The notes beneath the pieces were generated by a model. It saw only the letters and a program-made list of their open reading frames with translations. It did no database searches and was not told the origin of the DNA. This document shows positions 1 to 12,800 of a DNA stretch of 64,000 nt, piece by piece; the stretch's first letter is position 1, and each line of letters begins with the position of its first letter. Origin of the DNA: Pegea sp. RAD2-039 (taxonomy: Eukaryota; Chordata; Thaliacea; Salpida; Salpidae); contig JAQGEQ010000054.1 in assembly GCA_034620365.1 (NCBI GenBank), positions 186,001-250,000 on the forward strand. The letters run 5' to 3'. The position numbers and the translations under genes were made by a program.

Positions 1-3000
1 GCAGTTAGTTGTTAAATATTAGTCATAATTACATCCGTTAAGTAAAGATCTTTAATTTACTCCCAAAATGCAAACAGTTTAATTTGTGATAAATTAAGAT
101 CCCAAAAAACTCTCTTTCATCAATTTAAAAAGAAGTTTGTTCAAAATTATTAATCAGAAACAAATAAAAATTAGTTTTCTAGAAACACGAATCTTAATAC
201 TAATACCTACGGTAAGATTTTGAACAAACTTGAACTAAAAAAGTTAAAAATGTAGTTTTAAGACCTTAAAACATTTTTATTGAATATATCAATATTAAAA
301 ATAGAAACCTCTAGTTTTGCAAAAATTGTTTTGAATTATAAAATTGTAAAGTGAAAAATTGTCAAGGGAAATAAAAAGTATTATTGATTGAATGTTACAC
401 ACTGAAAGAGAGATATTTTGAATAAGAAGAACTATTAAAGAATTATTTTTAACATGATTTTTGAATAACTTAAGTTATATAAGTTTTGAAAATATTCATA
501 TAAACTGACGACTTACAGTTTTAAAACTAATTTAAAAAACAACTTAACAAAAATATTTAAATCAAATAACTCAGTGTTATATTCAATTAAAAAGGCTTTT
601 AACCAAACCTGTAACTAAAGTTTACAGTAAACAAAAAAGATTATTTTGTAATATTTTTATTAGATATAGTTTAAATTTTATAAAGTCAAACTATTTTATA
701 AGTTAGTTAACTTAGCAAGTAAATGTAAAGAAAATCTGTTCTGATAGAATTCTAGAAAAGTCTTCTTAAAAATGTCTATTAAAGTGTTTGTGGTTACATT
801 AATAGTAAAAACCAAATAAAAAGTTTTTAGTCAATAAAAGCTGTTTAAAATAAAAGCAATAGTACTTTCTATCTGTAACTGAAACAGTATTTCATTACTA
901 AGCAAAACTAATATTGTACAAATCAAACAGTTTCTGCTAGACAGCAAAAACCGACTCAAATAAAACCCTCACAAAAGCATTACATGATGGTTACGTCAGA
1001 ACTTATTGATGCATAGCATAAGAAGCTTCAAGATATTAAAATAGTTTTGAGATAAACCAAGCTAACTCCAAAAATAATTTTTTATTAATGTACATTTAGA
1101 ACTATTGGTAGAAGAATGTATTGTTCTACAACATAAACTTCAAAACAAACTGAAATTATGAAATACTTTTACAATAACTGAAATAAATTCTTTACAAAAA
1201 GAACAGTTTGAGTCACTCATTAAGTTTTAATCTTTTCGTTGTCATCTTTTTTGCTATGGTTCATTTTTTCAGTTATTGTTACACTTACAATGCTGATTTC
1301 AATGAATAGAAACTTTTTCCTCATCATTTTCCAGATTTCTCACAAAATATCTTGATTGAGAATATAACAACAAATTGAATCAAACAAAATTTGCTTATAA
1401 TAAACATAATTTTAAATTTGAAAAAATTTATGGTATTCTAAAAGCTGGCAAAGTTTGGTGTAAAATTTTATTCAAAACTTTTTGGTAAAAATATCACAAA
1501 TCAATTTTTATCCTTAAACCTTACTTAACCACAATAAACTGAACTTTTTTATTAGTTAATTCGATGATAAAATTTTGTCTAAATTTAATTTTAGATAATA
1601 TCAAAAAATTATTTTTTAAATAAAAGTTTATTTTTTATCTATAAAAATATTTGGAAAAAATAATAATTTAAAACAATTTTCTAATTCCAGAATTTTTCTA
1701 GAATTTTCAGAATTTTCTAATCTTATCAACAATATAGAAAAACTTGAACTTTACAACATATTGCTAATAATTTTACTCAGAAATTTACTACAAAATTTAT
1801 TCATTTATAAATTAAGTTTTGGTGATATTACTTTGAAACTTTTATTTTTATCATTAAATTTTATTGTGAGATGTTTAAGTAGTTTAAAAATTATACAATA
1901 AATTTTGTGGTTGATATTTAAAGAATTCTAAAATAAAATATCTGTCAAAAGTGATAAATACAAGAAATTTTGTCGCTAGCAAATACTGTTGACAAAATTT
2001 GATCTAAAGATAACTTAATAGTAACAAACTAAATTTTTCTAAATAGAATTTTTTCATATCTTAAACTTGAATATTTTGTTCATGAAAAAAGTAAAAGTTG
2101 TAACTTATATAAAATTGAAACAACTCAAAGTAAAAATATTTTGGAAATCAGAGCTTCTGAAATGATAATTTCTTTTTGACATTTTTGACAATAATAATTT
2201 TATTTTCTCTTGTAATAATAACTTAAATCAGAAAAACAATAATTTCAACTGTAAAACTATTTTATCTTCTTCAAAAGTTACTTAAGCATCTCGAAACAAA
2301 GCGCTTACTTTAAAAAATCTGAATAATTTTACATTAGGTTTAGTTTGGAAAGTATTGTGAAAATAAATAAAAATTAGAAATATATTTGTATTTTGTGAGC
2401 TTTAAACATTTCTTGAAATTATTGCTAATAAATAAATCTTTCAAGTTTTTACCTTTTCTATTTCAATTGTTTAACATGCGCATCATTTCTTCATCATTTT
2501 TTTACTTATTTCTTGTCAGTTTCTTTAAAGATGTCAATTATTTTTATGCAAAGTCTTTAAACGTTTAATAAAATGTTTTAATTTTTACATCATATTAAAA
2601 TATATCCTTTGCTAAGTTTGACTTACTAATTTCAGCTCATGTGTAAACAAACCCGACCGGAAACCTTTAAAACTTATTGAATTGAATCCAATATTTTCAA
2701 ATAGTTTTGATATTTGAGACTCCTTGCTTGCTTATCAAGGGTACCAGCTGGTCTAAATTCTTCTTTATGAAAATAAATTGAATAGTTTAAGATAGCTTTA
2801 ATTTAAAATTTACTAAAAGTTGGTAGAATATCTTTCATTACAAGTTCTATTTATCTTTAATTAAATCTACCACAAGCTTCACAGGTTATAAAATTAAGAA
2901 AGATAAATTGAAACTTTAATATTTAAATTTCATTCATGAAATGGCTTTATTGTTTCAGCTCAAAAAGTTTTAATTTCAAAGTGAGTTATTTCAACGGATT

Positions 3001-3770
3001 TATTTTTTTCTAATCAAAAAGTTAATTTTATAATTATTCGAAATTATCCTCAAACATATTAGAAACAGGGTGATGAGAATTAAATAACTTTCCAGTCCAC
3101 TTCATTCAGTACTCTGAAGTGTAAAGCTTCTCACCCAACAAAATCAAAACTTATCTAAAAATTGAATCTTTATTCGTAGTCGGATTACTAAATAGTAGTA
3201 TGCAAGTTATTCAAACAAACTTTGCAAATATTAACATTTTTCGTTGTGCTTTTTTGTTCTAATTTAACAAGCTGCCTTTAGTAGCATCTATTGAGCGAAT
3301 TAAGATAATTTTTATGTACAAAGCTCGTTAAAATAATAGAAAATTAAGAAAAAGAAGAAGAAGAAATTAAATATTTTTACAATTATGTTTTTATGGTTAG
3401 CATAACGAATCAAAAACAGATTTTTTTAAATCGTGTCAAAAAAATGTTTGAAAAATACATTTTAGTAAAATCTAAAGATTATATAAACTTTACATTCTTC
3501 AGTTTTAAAGTTTTTCTTAGAATTTACAAATTTTAAGTTATCACCGTTACACAGCAAAAATCAATTATCAAATTTCAGTTAAGTTTAAAAATTAATCTTT
3601 AATAATTTAAGAATGACTACAAAGATAAATATAAAAGAAAATAAATAACCATTCAATTTTCACTGGCTTTTGTAATAATAGTTTTGATATGATTATGCAA
3701 AGTCACTGTTACCAGCAAACAATTGAAGCTAGTAGGACGAGAAACGCTTTTCTTTTGTAGCTGTAAATCA
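1..3770. other. AT-rich non-coding stretch
   Basis: I see no gene here. The DNA is very rich in A and T, with short open frames only (one of 60 codons near 2386 is low-complexity and unsupported). A nested inverted repeat lies at 3068-3136. The right end runs into the promoter of the first glutathione S-transferase gene. Confidence 0.6.
3068..3136. repeat. nested imperfect inverted repeat
   Basis: GGGTGATGAGAA at the left is answered by TTCTCACCC at the right, and inside them CACTTCA and TGAAGTG form a perfect 7-bp inverted pair around a 10-nt loop. It could fold as a hairpin in RNA. The arms are interrupted, so a microRNA precursor is only a weak possibility. Confidence 0.35.
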
Positions 3771-3772
3771 GT

Positions 3773-3783
3773 TAATATATAAA
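3773..3783 (+). promoter_or_regulatory. TATA-box-like sequence upstream of GST gene 1
   Basis: TTAATATATAAAG lies about 120 bp before the start codon of the first GST gene. A polypyrimidine run ending in TTTTCAG (to about 3873) follows, so the 5' untranslated region may be spliced or trans-spliced. Inferred from position only. Confidence 0.4.
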
Positions 3784-3899
3784 GAGTGAGAAGGTGGGTG
3801 GAAATACCAGTTCAGTTTTCAGTTAGCTCACAATTTCTCTGATAGTTTTTTGACAAATAAAATTTCTTTTCAGAGTTTCTAAGTGTTTTTGGAAGTAAA

Positions 3900-4769
3900 A
3901 TGCCTCAATTTAAATTGACTTATTTCGATGGACCAGGAAGAGCAGAATTGATCCGTTTAATCTTTGCTGCTGCAAAAGTTGATTTTGAAGATCACCGTTT
4001 TGGATTTGATGAATGGTCTAAGATTAAACCAGGTGAAAAAATTTGAATATTTTGTCTAAGTTCATGCTTGATGACTTTTTATAATTCTATTTACAGCTTT
4101 CATCAGTTTTTCTTACAAATTTAGCGCTCTAAAAATAGTTTTTCGAAATACGATCTTTGAAATATTCTAAACGAAGTTGTTTACAGAAATGCCATTCAAT
4201 GCTGTACCAGTCTTATACATAGATGGTACTCCTCTATGTGAGTCTGGTGCTATTGTTAGGTATTTAGCAACTGAATACGGGTTTAATGGAGCAAATTCGC
4301 TTCAAGCTGCTTATATTGAGATGGTTTGTGGAGTTGTCAGTGATGTCTACTCAAAATTGCCTTTCATGGAAAAAGACAAAAAAGTCAAAGTTGGTTTGAA
4401 AATTATCGTCAAAGTGAAAATTAAAGTTGAATTTTATAATAGGATGAAAAAACGAAGAAAGTCCATGAAGAGGATATTCTTCCAGTTTTGAAGAAGATCG
4501 AAGATAAATTTACGAAAAGTAAAAAAGAGTTTCTGATTGGTGATGTAAGTTGACAAGTTGTTGAAAATGTTGATAAAAAATTAATCTTTTTCAAATGTCA
4601 GAAACTTTCTTATGCTGACCTAAAAATGACAAATAATTTGATTTTAACCGAGGAAAGAGCTCCCCAGATACTTTCTGATCTTCCATCTTTGTGCGCTCTT
4701 AGGGATCGAGTCCGAAATATGGACGGGATCAAACAGTATCTGAAAAATCGTCCAATCAGTCACTTTTAA
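3900..4769 (+). CDS. sigma-class glutathione S-transferase, copy 1
   Basis: Four exons (3900-4032, 4187-4389, 4443-4544, 4602-4769) give 201 residues, the usual length for cytosolic sigma-class GSTs (family of the haematopoietic prostaglandin D synthase), which conjugate glutathione to electrophiles. The N-terminal thioredoxin-like domain starts MPQFKLTYFDGPGRAELIR, with the expected catalytic tyrosine in LTYF. The glutathione-binding turn appears as AVPVLYIDGTPLCESGAIVR, with the Ser after Glu kept. The C-terminal helical domain ends GIKQYLKNRP. The phase pattern (1, 0, 0) is identical to that of copy 2. Intron 2 is only 53 nt and has an unusual donor, GTTGGT. A poly(A) signal AATAAA lies at 4803-4808. 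Substrate preference cannot be read from the sequence. Confidence 0.9.
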
Positions 4770-4802
4770 AAAAATCAAATTGAATTTTATGTTTTGTTTG
4801 TC

Positions 4803-4808
4803 AATAAA
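4803..4808 (+). terminator. poly(A) signal of GST copy 1
   Basis: AATAAA, 34 bp after the stop codon. Confidence 0.5.
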
Positions 4809-4809
4809 A

Positions 4810-6391
4810 TTTCTTCAAACAAATTGTTTGTGAAAAAATTTAAAGATTTTTGAAGATTTATTTTAATAAAATATTTTTATATGAAACCAAATTTAAATTG
4901 TAACAAACAGAAAATGTTAAACATATTTTCATGAAAGTGTAAAAACAGGTTTTCATCCTAAAATTATAACTTGATAAATGATGAAAATGTTTAAACTTTT
5001 TTATTTGCCACCAACAAGTCTTTTTAGCTGCTAAAAGAGATAAATAAAATGTTACGTAAAACCAAATAAAAAAAACTTTTCCATAAAAATGATAACGAAA
5101 AAAAAAAGTCAGATTTATCGACACAAACTGAATAGTGGTCTTTGTAACTAGCTTTCTTCAAATTCGAAAATAGTCAGTTTTCTTTTTCAAAAGATAAATT
5201 TAATCAATTAGTAATTTACAATAATTTCTGGAAATAGTAAAAATAAAAGAAATTCTTAACAAGAAATTGAATTTTGTGTTTATAGCAAACTTTCACATAC
5301 TCATTGAGAACAAGAATAAATAAATCGTCATAGATAAAAATGGTAAATAAATAATAAAAAAGTAAAATAAAGTAATTCTTTGTTGACTAAAATAACTTCA
5401 CACCTACAATTTACAAAAAAAAAACTTCAAATAATTTTAGGCTGATAAGTCATATCTAAGCTAAAAAGTTTTTTAATGATTATAAGCAACAACATGGATG
5501 ATAAAGTCGTTTATCATAAGCAACTGAAAAACTAACTTTTAATTTTTTTTTTATTTTACAGTTTAAAATTATTGATGCGTAAAACTGTTAAAAGATATCC
5601 AGAAATTTTTTAAATTACAATTTACAAAAAAACAAAATTTGAAATCTAATTGTAAAACACTGTTTGATAACACATCATAAAATTTGTTTAATAAATTAAC
5701 CACAAAGTAAAGAATAATTGTTCTTATAATTATCTTGTAGTTTTTCTAATGAAGTTTCAAATTAAAATTTTTACTGCATCATAATGACAGCAAAAGTTTG
5801 AAATTCTGAGTAGGCAAGTATTATATTAGTGGTTTGTAACTGTGATACAGCAAAAGGTATTGTTAAGAAAGATTTTTTTTATCTTGAACACACCTAAATA
5901 AACAGTAACATAATCAAAATCGAACCTTTATAACAACCAGTTGAAAACGTTTAGGCAGATATTTGAAAGTTTGTGTTTATTACAGTTTTACTTGAATAAT
6001 AGGTTTCATATTATTGTTATTAAGATAACAAAATATATTTTTAGATTATTTTCAAGGAAACAACTTTGAGAATTTTTCAAATTTTTCTGAGTTTCTTTTT
6101 TGTTGATTCAAATTACAAATTCTAGAAATATATCTTCGAAGAAATCCAAAAATTATTGAAAATATATTTTGTTAATTTGACTTTTAACAATTTTGTTCTG
6201 CTTAAGACTAATTTAAAATTATTTTAAATCAGCTGAGTAAAAGAAGGTAAGTAGGGATTTCATTGAGTGCCTCTGTTATTCTTCTGTCATTTCATCATCT
6301 TTGAAACAATTTATCAAACTTTTAAATTAGAAACTAATTGAATTCTCTGTCTTTATTGATCAGATTTTTTTCTTAAATCCTAATTTCAAAA
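4810..6391. other. spacer between the two GST genes
   Basis: AT-rich, with no gene recognised. Just before the second GST start there is a pyrimidine-poor acceptor-like TTGATCAG (to about 6362), so a 5' UTR splice is possible. Confidence 0.5.
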
Positions 6392-7488
6392 ATGCCAAAA
6401 TATAAGTTGAGTTATTTTGATTTTGCTGGAAGAGCCGAACTGATCCGTTTGATCTTCTCAGCTGGCAAAGTTGACTTTGAAGATCATCGCTTCTCATTTG
6501 ATGAGTGGAAGAAACTCAAAGCAGGTGACTAAATAATTTCGTTCTAAATGATCATTAAGTTCATCAAAAACTGAAAGTTACAAACAAGTTTTGGATAAAT
6601 TTATCTAACTGGCACCTCTACATTAGAAACACCTTTCGGCACCGTCCCTATTCTTTATATCGATGGAACACCTCTAGGTGAATCAGGTGCTATCATTAGA
6701 TACGTGGCAACTGAATGCAAGCTGAATGGAGCAAACTCTCTACAAGCTGCATACATTGAAATGATTCATGGAGTCCTTAGTGACAGCTATTCCAAGCTCC
6801 CTTTTTTTGAAAAAGATTTGAAACTTAAGGTTCTCAAATACTGCTTGATTTAAGTAACTAAGAAATTTTAATTTTGATGAATTATTTATTAATTTAATTT
6901 GTGACTGCAAGTTACAAATTCAACAACTTTTATAAACGGAGAAATAATTGAAAGGTCTTAGGTGTTAAAGACATAAAATAATTATTATTTTAATTATAAT
7001 TACTAAAAGTATGAACGATTGAATTTTATTTTAAATCAAATAATCAAATAATAGAATTATTTTTATTAAACTAAAAATAATAAAGCTTTGTGCAAAGTTT
7101 GTATAAGTTACTTAGAATCTAAAGCTTATTTTGATTTAATTTACGAATTTCTCATTTTATGATAGAAACAAAAGACAAATGAAGTTCATAACGAGAGTAT
7201 TTTACCGAACTTGCTAAAGATGGAGAAAAAATACATTGAAAGGAGAAAAGAATATTTAATTGGCGATGTAAGAATCGATTTTTAAAAGATCCGTTTTTAC
7301 AACTATTTTTACAGAGCTTGTCTTATGCTGACCTAAAACTGATGAATAATCTGATAATGACAGAAAATATCGCTCCTGAATTTCTTGCAAAAATTCCAAA
7401 GTTGAATGCTTTGAAAAACAAATTGAAAAATTTGGATGGAATAAAAGAATATCTGGCGAAACGACCAAAAAGCTCATACTATAAATGA
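6392..7488 (+). CDS. sigma-class glutathione S-transferase, copy 2
   Basis: Four exons (6392-6524, 6627-6829, 7166-7267, 7315-7488) give 203 residues. Exons 1, 2 and 3 have exactly the same lengths (133, 203, 102 nt) and phases as in copy 1, so this is a tandem duplicate. The catalytic tyrosine sits in KLSYFDFAGRAELIR, and the glutathione-binding segment reads VPILYIDGTPLGESGAIIR. The C-terminal helices include SLSYADLKLMNNL. The sequence has clearly diverged from copy 1, especially in exon 3, so the duplication is not recent. Intron 2 has grown to 336 nt against 53 nt in copy 1, and part of it resembles DNA downstream of the gene (about 7650-7755). Poly(A) signal AATAAA at 7501-7506. Confidence 0.9.
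6890..6980. repeat. dispersed repeat inside GST copy 2, intron 2
   Basis: The segment with GCAAGTTACAAATTCAACA and, further on, GGTCTTAGG closely matches 7650-7755, downstream of the same gene, with small indels. It probably belongs to a short interspersed family; no termini can be defined. Confidence 0.4.
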
Positions 7489-7506
7489 AAGTTGTAACTA
7501 AATAAA

Positions 7507-8662
7507 TGGTTATTCATAAAGTACTTTGATATCATAGTGGGTTACAGAAAGGTTGATTGAATTTGTTTAAACTCATTTCAACAAACAAAACTTTAAATGA
7601 ATCCCAGAAAAATGAAATGTTAAAATTATATTCTTATTATTTATTTACCACGTGGCTGCGAGTTACACATTCAACAGCTTTTATTACAAACAAAAACCAA
7701 ATTTTACGAGCGAATAGATAATTAAAAGATAATTAAAAGTCTTAGGAAATTAAAACTAGTTTCTGCAGTTGGACTTTTAGTAAAAAAATCGAAGACTAAA
7801 AAAGTTAAAACAAAAGCTGTTTTCTGTTCATTTTTAATCACAAAAGTATGAATTGTAAAGTTCATCAGTTTTATTTCCGAATACAAATTTAAGTTGGAAA
7901 CAATTTTACAAAAAATTTCTGGACCAGTTAACTTATCGAATTACTATTGGTAATAAATAAAATTATTTAATTTGTTTCTTTACAATAGCAAGAATAACTT
8001 AAACTTTGCTAATATGAAATCTTACGAAAATTGTGAAATAATTCAGTTAACTGCAGTTTGATTTCGCTGAAAAGGCATTCATACCACCAGTCAAGCTAGA
8101 AGCAATGATGCTTTAACAATCAAATGTTCGGTTATAAGACAAGTTGATCAAGGTCAAGCTGCTAAACAAGTAGATCTGTTTGTTATAGGAAAGCTTTCGA
8201 ATTTTATTAAACTATTTATTTGCTCTTCTTGCTGAAGCACAAGTTCTACTTATTAGTGATTCTACAATTTTCAAACTACAAAAGTTGCAAGATTCAATCA
8301 CTTCAGCTAAAATCTTACAATAATTAACTTCTTGATAATTAAATATTTTAATCTTCAAACATTGAAAGAAAAAATGAAGTGAGTTAGAAATTGTAATCTT
8401 CTGATTAATCAAATCACTTAAATCTGTTTTAACAAATTTATTCTTCAACAATTATTTACTAAGTAACCTGAAACATGTTAATAAAATTGTATAAATAACA
8501 ACATGCTGAGAAGCTCATTATAACTTTATTGAAAGCCAACAAGCAAGTAGGAATAAAATAGCATTAAACTAGACACTTTATCCTCCTTAAAGTCCTTAAA
8601 ACTTAGGAAGCAAAGGGTAGATTTTCACTAAACAAAGATCTTTTATATGAAGACGTTTTGAG
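7507..8662. other. spacer between GST copy 2 and POLR1E
   Basis: Contains the second copy of the short repeat (about 7650-7755). On the plus strand an open stretch of about 55 codons (8077-8234) has a coding-like look (for example VDQGQAAKQVDLFVIGKL) but has no ATG and no recognised homolog. Nothing else is seen. Confidence 0.45.
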
Positions 8663-9889
8663 TTAATCTTTTCTCTTTCCGCTTCTCACCACCATGGGTT
8701 TAGGAAACTTGAGTGGCAATGAAAGTGTAAAGACTTCTTTACGAATACTATTCGTTGATGTAATCTTACAACATCCACCAAGCGCGCGAACAACCGAATT
8801 AAACTTCTTTTGTGAAATAGAAAAAGCCTCTCGCAGCATTTCACAGTCACCGACAAAGCTATCGATATGCCAAGATAATACAGTCGCCAATGCAAGGGCT
8901 TTATCCTTCAAACGTTGTGGTAGAGTACGATGCCGCCCTTCACCAACAGTAAACTCACTGAGTACCCAGTTTCTTAAATTAGCTGGTTCATTTTCCATGA
9001 AAGCCATAGATCTGACTTGAGAAGCTCTTGCACGATAGATGAACACCATAAACTTGATGAGCTGTAAACACCCGGCATATTGCTCATAGTTCTTAGGGTC
9101 ATGTGAAAATTTCAAAGGGGGCTTCTCGATATGTGTGATGATATATCGAGGCAGACCGTCAATACAAAACTGTTTTAAATTATCTTGTGAAGCGTTGATG
9201 TAGGCTTTAGAAATTTGGACGATTGATGTGCTTACTGTGATAGGAACTAACTTTTGAAGTGAATAAATATCTTCAACTTCAGTAGCCTCTGGATTGTAAG
9301 GAAGTAAAGAGGATGCACGAATTGTTGATTTCTCTATATCCTTATTCAGTTCTGTAAGATCTGTTTTTTCGATAATTGCATCAACAGACTCTTGAACTTG
9401 AAAAGAATTGTCTGCAACATTGTTACGTAGTTTAGTGGCAAGCGCGCGCTTTTTCTTATGGCTCCCAAAAGCGGTTGTGAGCTCGTCTTGTTTCAGCGTG
9501 ATCGTTTTTGAATTTTTCTTCTTCTCGTTTATCTCATCTATAGTGAGTTCCTTTGCTACAGTTGGAATGAATTTAGAAATAAAAGGTTTCATCTCAAAGC
9601 AATCTGTATCAAATACTTCAGCAATCCCACTATCTGAATCATATTCTGCAAGAAAATATTTCACCCCAATATCTTTATCATTTACTTTATTAAAGCCAAG
9701 GTAGCTAGCGTCCAAAATCAGACTTGAAACTTCAATTATTCTTGAATCATTTTTTTCAAATTCGTTCATTTGAAATATGGATTTATCAAGCGGAGTTGCA
9801 TGAGTAAAATTAAGAAGTGATCGTTTACTTCCTCTATTATATTTCAGACAAATCTTTTTAGATTCAGGTTCTACATTTGAATCTGACAT
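8663..9889 (-). CDS. POLR1E: RNA polymerase I subunit RPA49 / PAF53
   Basis: A single open frame of 408 residues without introns. It matches the A49-like subunit of RNA polymerase I, which pairs with the A34.5/CAST subunit and supports initiation and elongation on rRNA genes in the nucleolus. Diagnostic parts are the basic linker motif HKKKRALATKLRNN (residues about 144-157), the segment EVEDIYSLQKLVP that opens the C-terminal tandem winged-helix part, and the C-terminal signature FTLSLPLKFP followed by a basic tail. Length suits the family (human about 420). The ATG at 9889 is the first in frame and is followed by MSDSNVEPES. Lack of introns contrasts with most neighbours and could reflect an old retrocopy or intron loss; the frame is intact and looks functional. 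Confidence 0.85.
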   Translation of the reverse strand: MSDSNVEPESKKICLKYNRGSKRSLLNFTHATPLDKSIFQMNEFEKNDSRIIEVSSLILDASYLGFNKVNDKDIGVKYFLAEYDSDSGIAEVFDTDCFEMKPFISKFIPTVAKELTIDEINEKKKNSKTITLKQDELTTAFGSHKKKRALATKLRNNVADNSFQVQESVDAIIEKTDLTELNKDIEKSTIRASSLLPYNPEATEVEDIYSLQKLVPITVSTSIVQISKAYINASQDNLKQFCIDGLPRYIITHIEKPPLKFSHDPKNYEQYAGCLQLIKFMVFIYRARASQVRSMAFMENEPANLRNWVLSEFTVGEGRHRTLPQRLKDKALALATVLSWHIDSFVGDCEMLREAFSISQKKFNSVVRALGGCCKITSTNSIRKEVFTLSLPLKFPKPMVVRSGKRKD

Positions 9890-12800
9890 TTTTAAATATA
9901 ATTTAATCTATAGAAGAAATTTTAAAATTGTTAAATTATTTTGAGTATATCAAAATAAAGACTTGATTGACTCAAAATAAAACTAAATTAAAAATTATAC
10001 TTAAAATAATTATTATGGAACAATTAACAGAATATAAAAAATATTTATCAGATATATCAGAAATATATTTGAAATAAAAATTATCTAGAAACAGGAAAAT
10101 TAACTTAAAAAAAAATAATGCGAAAATCTCTAAAATATTTTAATAAATTCATAAATACAATAAATGGACTTCAATTAAAGAAAATTGATGTCAGCTTACT
10201 AATTTATTATTAATGGAAAAGATGTTTTAGTATCTACTAGGGTTATGAATACATCAACAATATATAAATAAATACTTATAAAGAAGACATCTCCTAATAA
10301 TAAGAAAAATTATTAAACATTAGCAGTGGCATCTATAATTAAAACCAAAACAGATATTTCTTATTCTCATATAAATAAAGTCAAAAAAATGCTTAATAAC
10401 AGCAAACAAAGCTTTAAATCAACTTTAGCAGGATAAAAAAATATTAATATCTACCATCTAATTTATGTTAAAAGATTTAGTAAAGTTTGTTATTACTTTA
10501 AATTCAAGATTTAAAGGATAACTGGATATTGTGTCATCTATATATGATTAAATCAAAATGCGCTCAGCTCAATTAGTTGAAGAATTAGATTTATTCAAAA
10601 AAAATAGTTTAATTACAACAAAGATTAAATAATTAGCTATCAACAAAATTGAAAGATGAAACCAACTTGTTTAAACCATAAATAGTTACATAAAAAAGTA
10701 CAAGAAAATATAAAAAAACTTTAGAAGAAAATATTAAAACTTATTTATAGAATAAATCAAAATTATTTATTCAGAAACTTTATTTTAAATATTTTCAAGT
10801 GATTAAATCAATTAATCTTTATTTAAAGCCTTATCTAATAATGTATAGGCATTTTGACCAGATAATAACAAACAAAAATACAAATTGATTCATAAATAAA
10901 TAAAGTTATTCTATGAAATATAATTAATTAAATAAATAAGCAAATAAATAAATGTTAAAGAATTTTGCTTAATATTTATTAGCTACATGCATAAATTTCT
11001 GTTTGCATAAACTAAAATATCATAAATTAAAAAAAAGATATTAAATAACTCTATATAGGATGTTTAAATGTGAAAATTATTAGCTTAATTCTGCTGCAAA
11101 AGAAAAATTTCATTTTTTAAAATTTACTTTCTATCAACACCATGCTTTCCTCATTTGGTCCTACAGAGCAGTTGACAAAAGTGGCTTTTAGGTATTTTGT
11201 AAATATTATTGTTGGTAGTTTAACGTCCAAAGATGAAAAAAAAAGTTGCAAAGTAATAGTTTGACATTAAAAAAAGTATAAAATAATCAACAGGAGAAAA
11301 AAAAAACTGTGATGCAGAAAACTTCCTTCGTGACTAGACAGGCCAATGTCAATACTGGCCCCATTTTCTTACAGAGGTATGATGAATACACTTCCTTGAA
11401 GGCAGTAGAATCTTCTAGGCGCTTTCTTCCCTTTTTCTGCAGCAGTACCTTCGCTCACAAAGATATTGAGGTCTCTTTTTTATGCTGCATCATCTGCTGC
11501 AAGTTGAGGAAGCTAAGTGTGTATATCCAGCTGTTTCATCGAGGATTTTACTAGACCTTTGAGTATCTTTTTTGAAGGATCTTTACGATTTGCCCTTGAT
11601 ATTGCATTCTATAGATATAACCTGTATATAAATAGTCTGTATTTTGTAATTCTAATATTTTTCAATATTTTGTACTTTATTTTATAGTTGTACACTAAAC
11701 ATGATTATATGTGGTAAAGCTAAAGTTTTCAATTTTTAGAGTGGATTGAACTTTCATAAGAGGGCCTTATACCCTAATCACAATTTTACATTTCTGGTAA
11801 TAATTCTGATACATGATAAAGCTGACTATGAATTTTTTTACAATCTTCTGCAGGGCTGCTAAAAACTAAGTAAGAACGGTATAAGAAACTAAAGTTTTTA
11901 CAAATATTTCAAAGACATGTATATATCAGCTTCCTTCAAAAAAGGTATCGCTATTGAACTCCAAAGTAAAGATGAAATAAGAAGCTAAGAAATTACCTAG
12001 AAGTAGTTCTTTTTAATTAAGTACAGAATTATAGTGTAAATTAATGCTAAATAAGGAAACCTGTGTTAAAAAAAAACATATTTTACTCTAAATAAGTTCA
12101 TAATTAACTATATTTGACTTTATATTTACCGTATATATACTGTACTTTTAAAACTACTTAAGATCTATATCAAATTATCAAGTCTATTAATTTTTTTTGC
12201 TAAGCCTTTCATTTCTAATAGGTAATTAACACCACATAAGTCATTATAGTAAAACATTTTAAATGCATTGAAGACTTGTTAGTCAGTTGAAGCAGAATAA
12301 AAACCTTTTTGTTAAATATCTTATATCTGTACCATAAATTTTAGAAAAATGTATAATCATATAGATATAGCAGAAATCGTACACTCTGCAGGAAATCCTT
12401 TCAATCAATATTAGCACAAGATTTGTGACAAGTTATTTATGAATTAAAGCTTTTTTATAGCAATAGTGGGCACATTAGCATATTTCAATATTTAATCTTA
12501 AAACTTGAAGAATGTAAAATGTCAACTTTCGCTTATCTTACTATTTTATCCAGTTATCTAGTTCATCTTTATAAAAAAAATTAGAATATTAAAAGTAATT
12601 ATTTGGTTCTTGTAAAGATTAAGCAATTTAAACAATCATTTCACTAAATAGTTATCAATTTATTTTTTTGGTTGGATAATTTTTAGCTTTAATAATCATA
12701 ACTTTGTTTAACCGCAGTATGTTTAAAAATATAATAATCAAAAAATTTTTCTCGAATAATCGTAATCAATGTAAAAATCCATTTTCGTACATCTTTATCA

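Noticed and set aside
7256-7477. Minus-strand 73-codon frame
   Set aside because: It is antisense to exons 3 and 4 of GST copy 2.
8686-9704. Frames of 69, 98 and 108 codons overlapping POLR1E
   Set aside because: They are shadows of POLR1E in other frames or on the other strand, with no recognisable motifs.
11309-11554. Plus-strand 81-codon frame starting MMQKTSFVTRQANVNTG
   Set aside because: No recognised motif; the opposite strand of the same block looks at least as coding-like, so neither is called as a gene.
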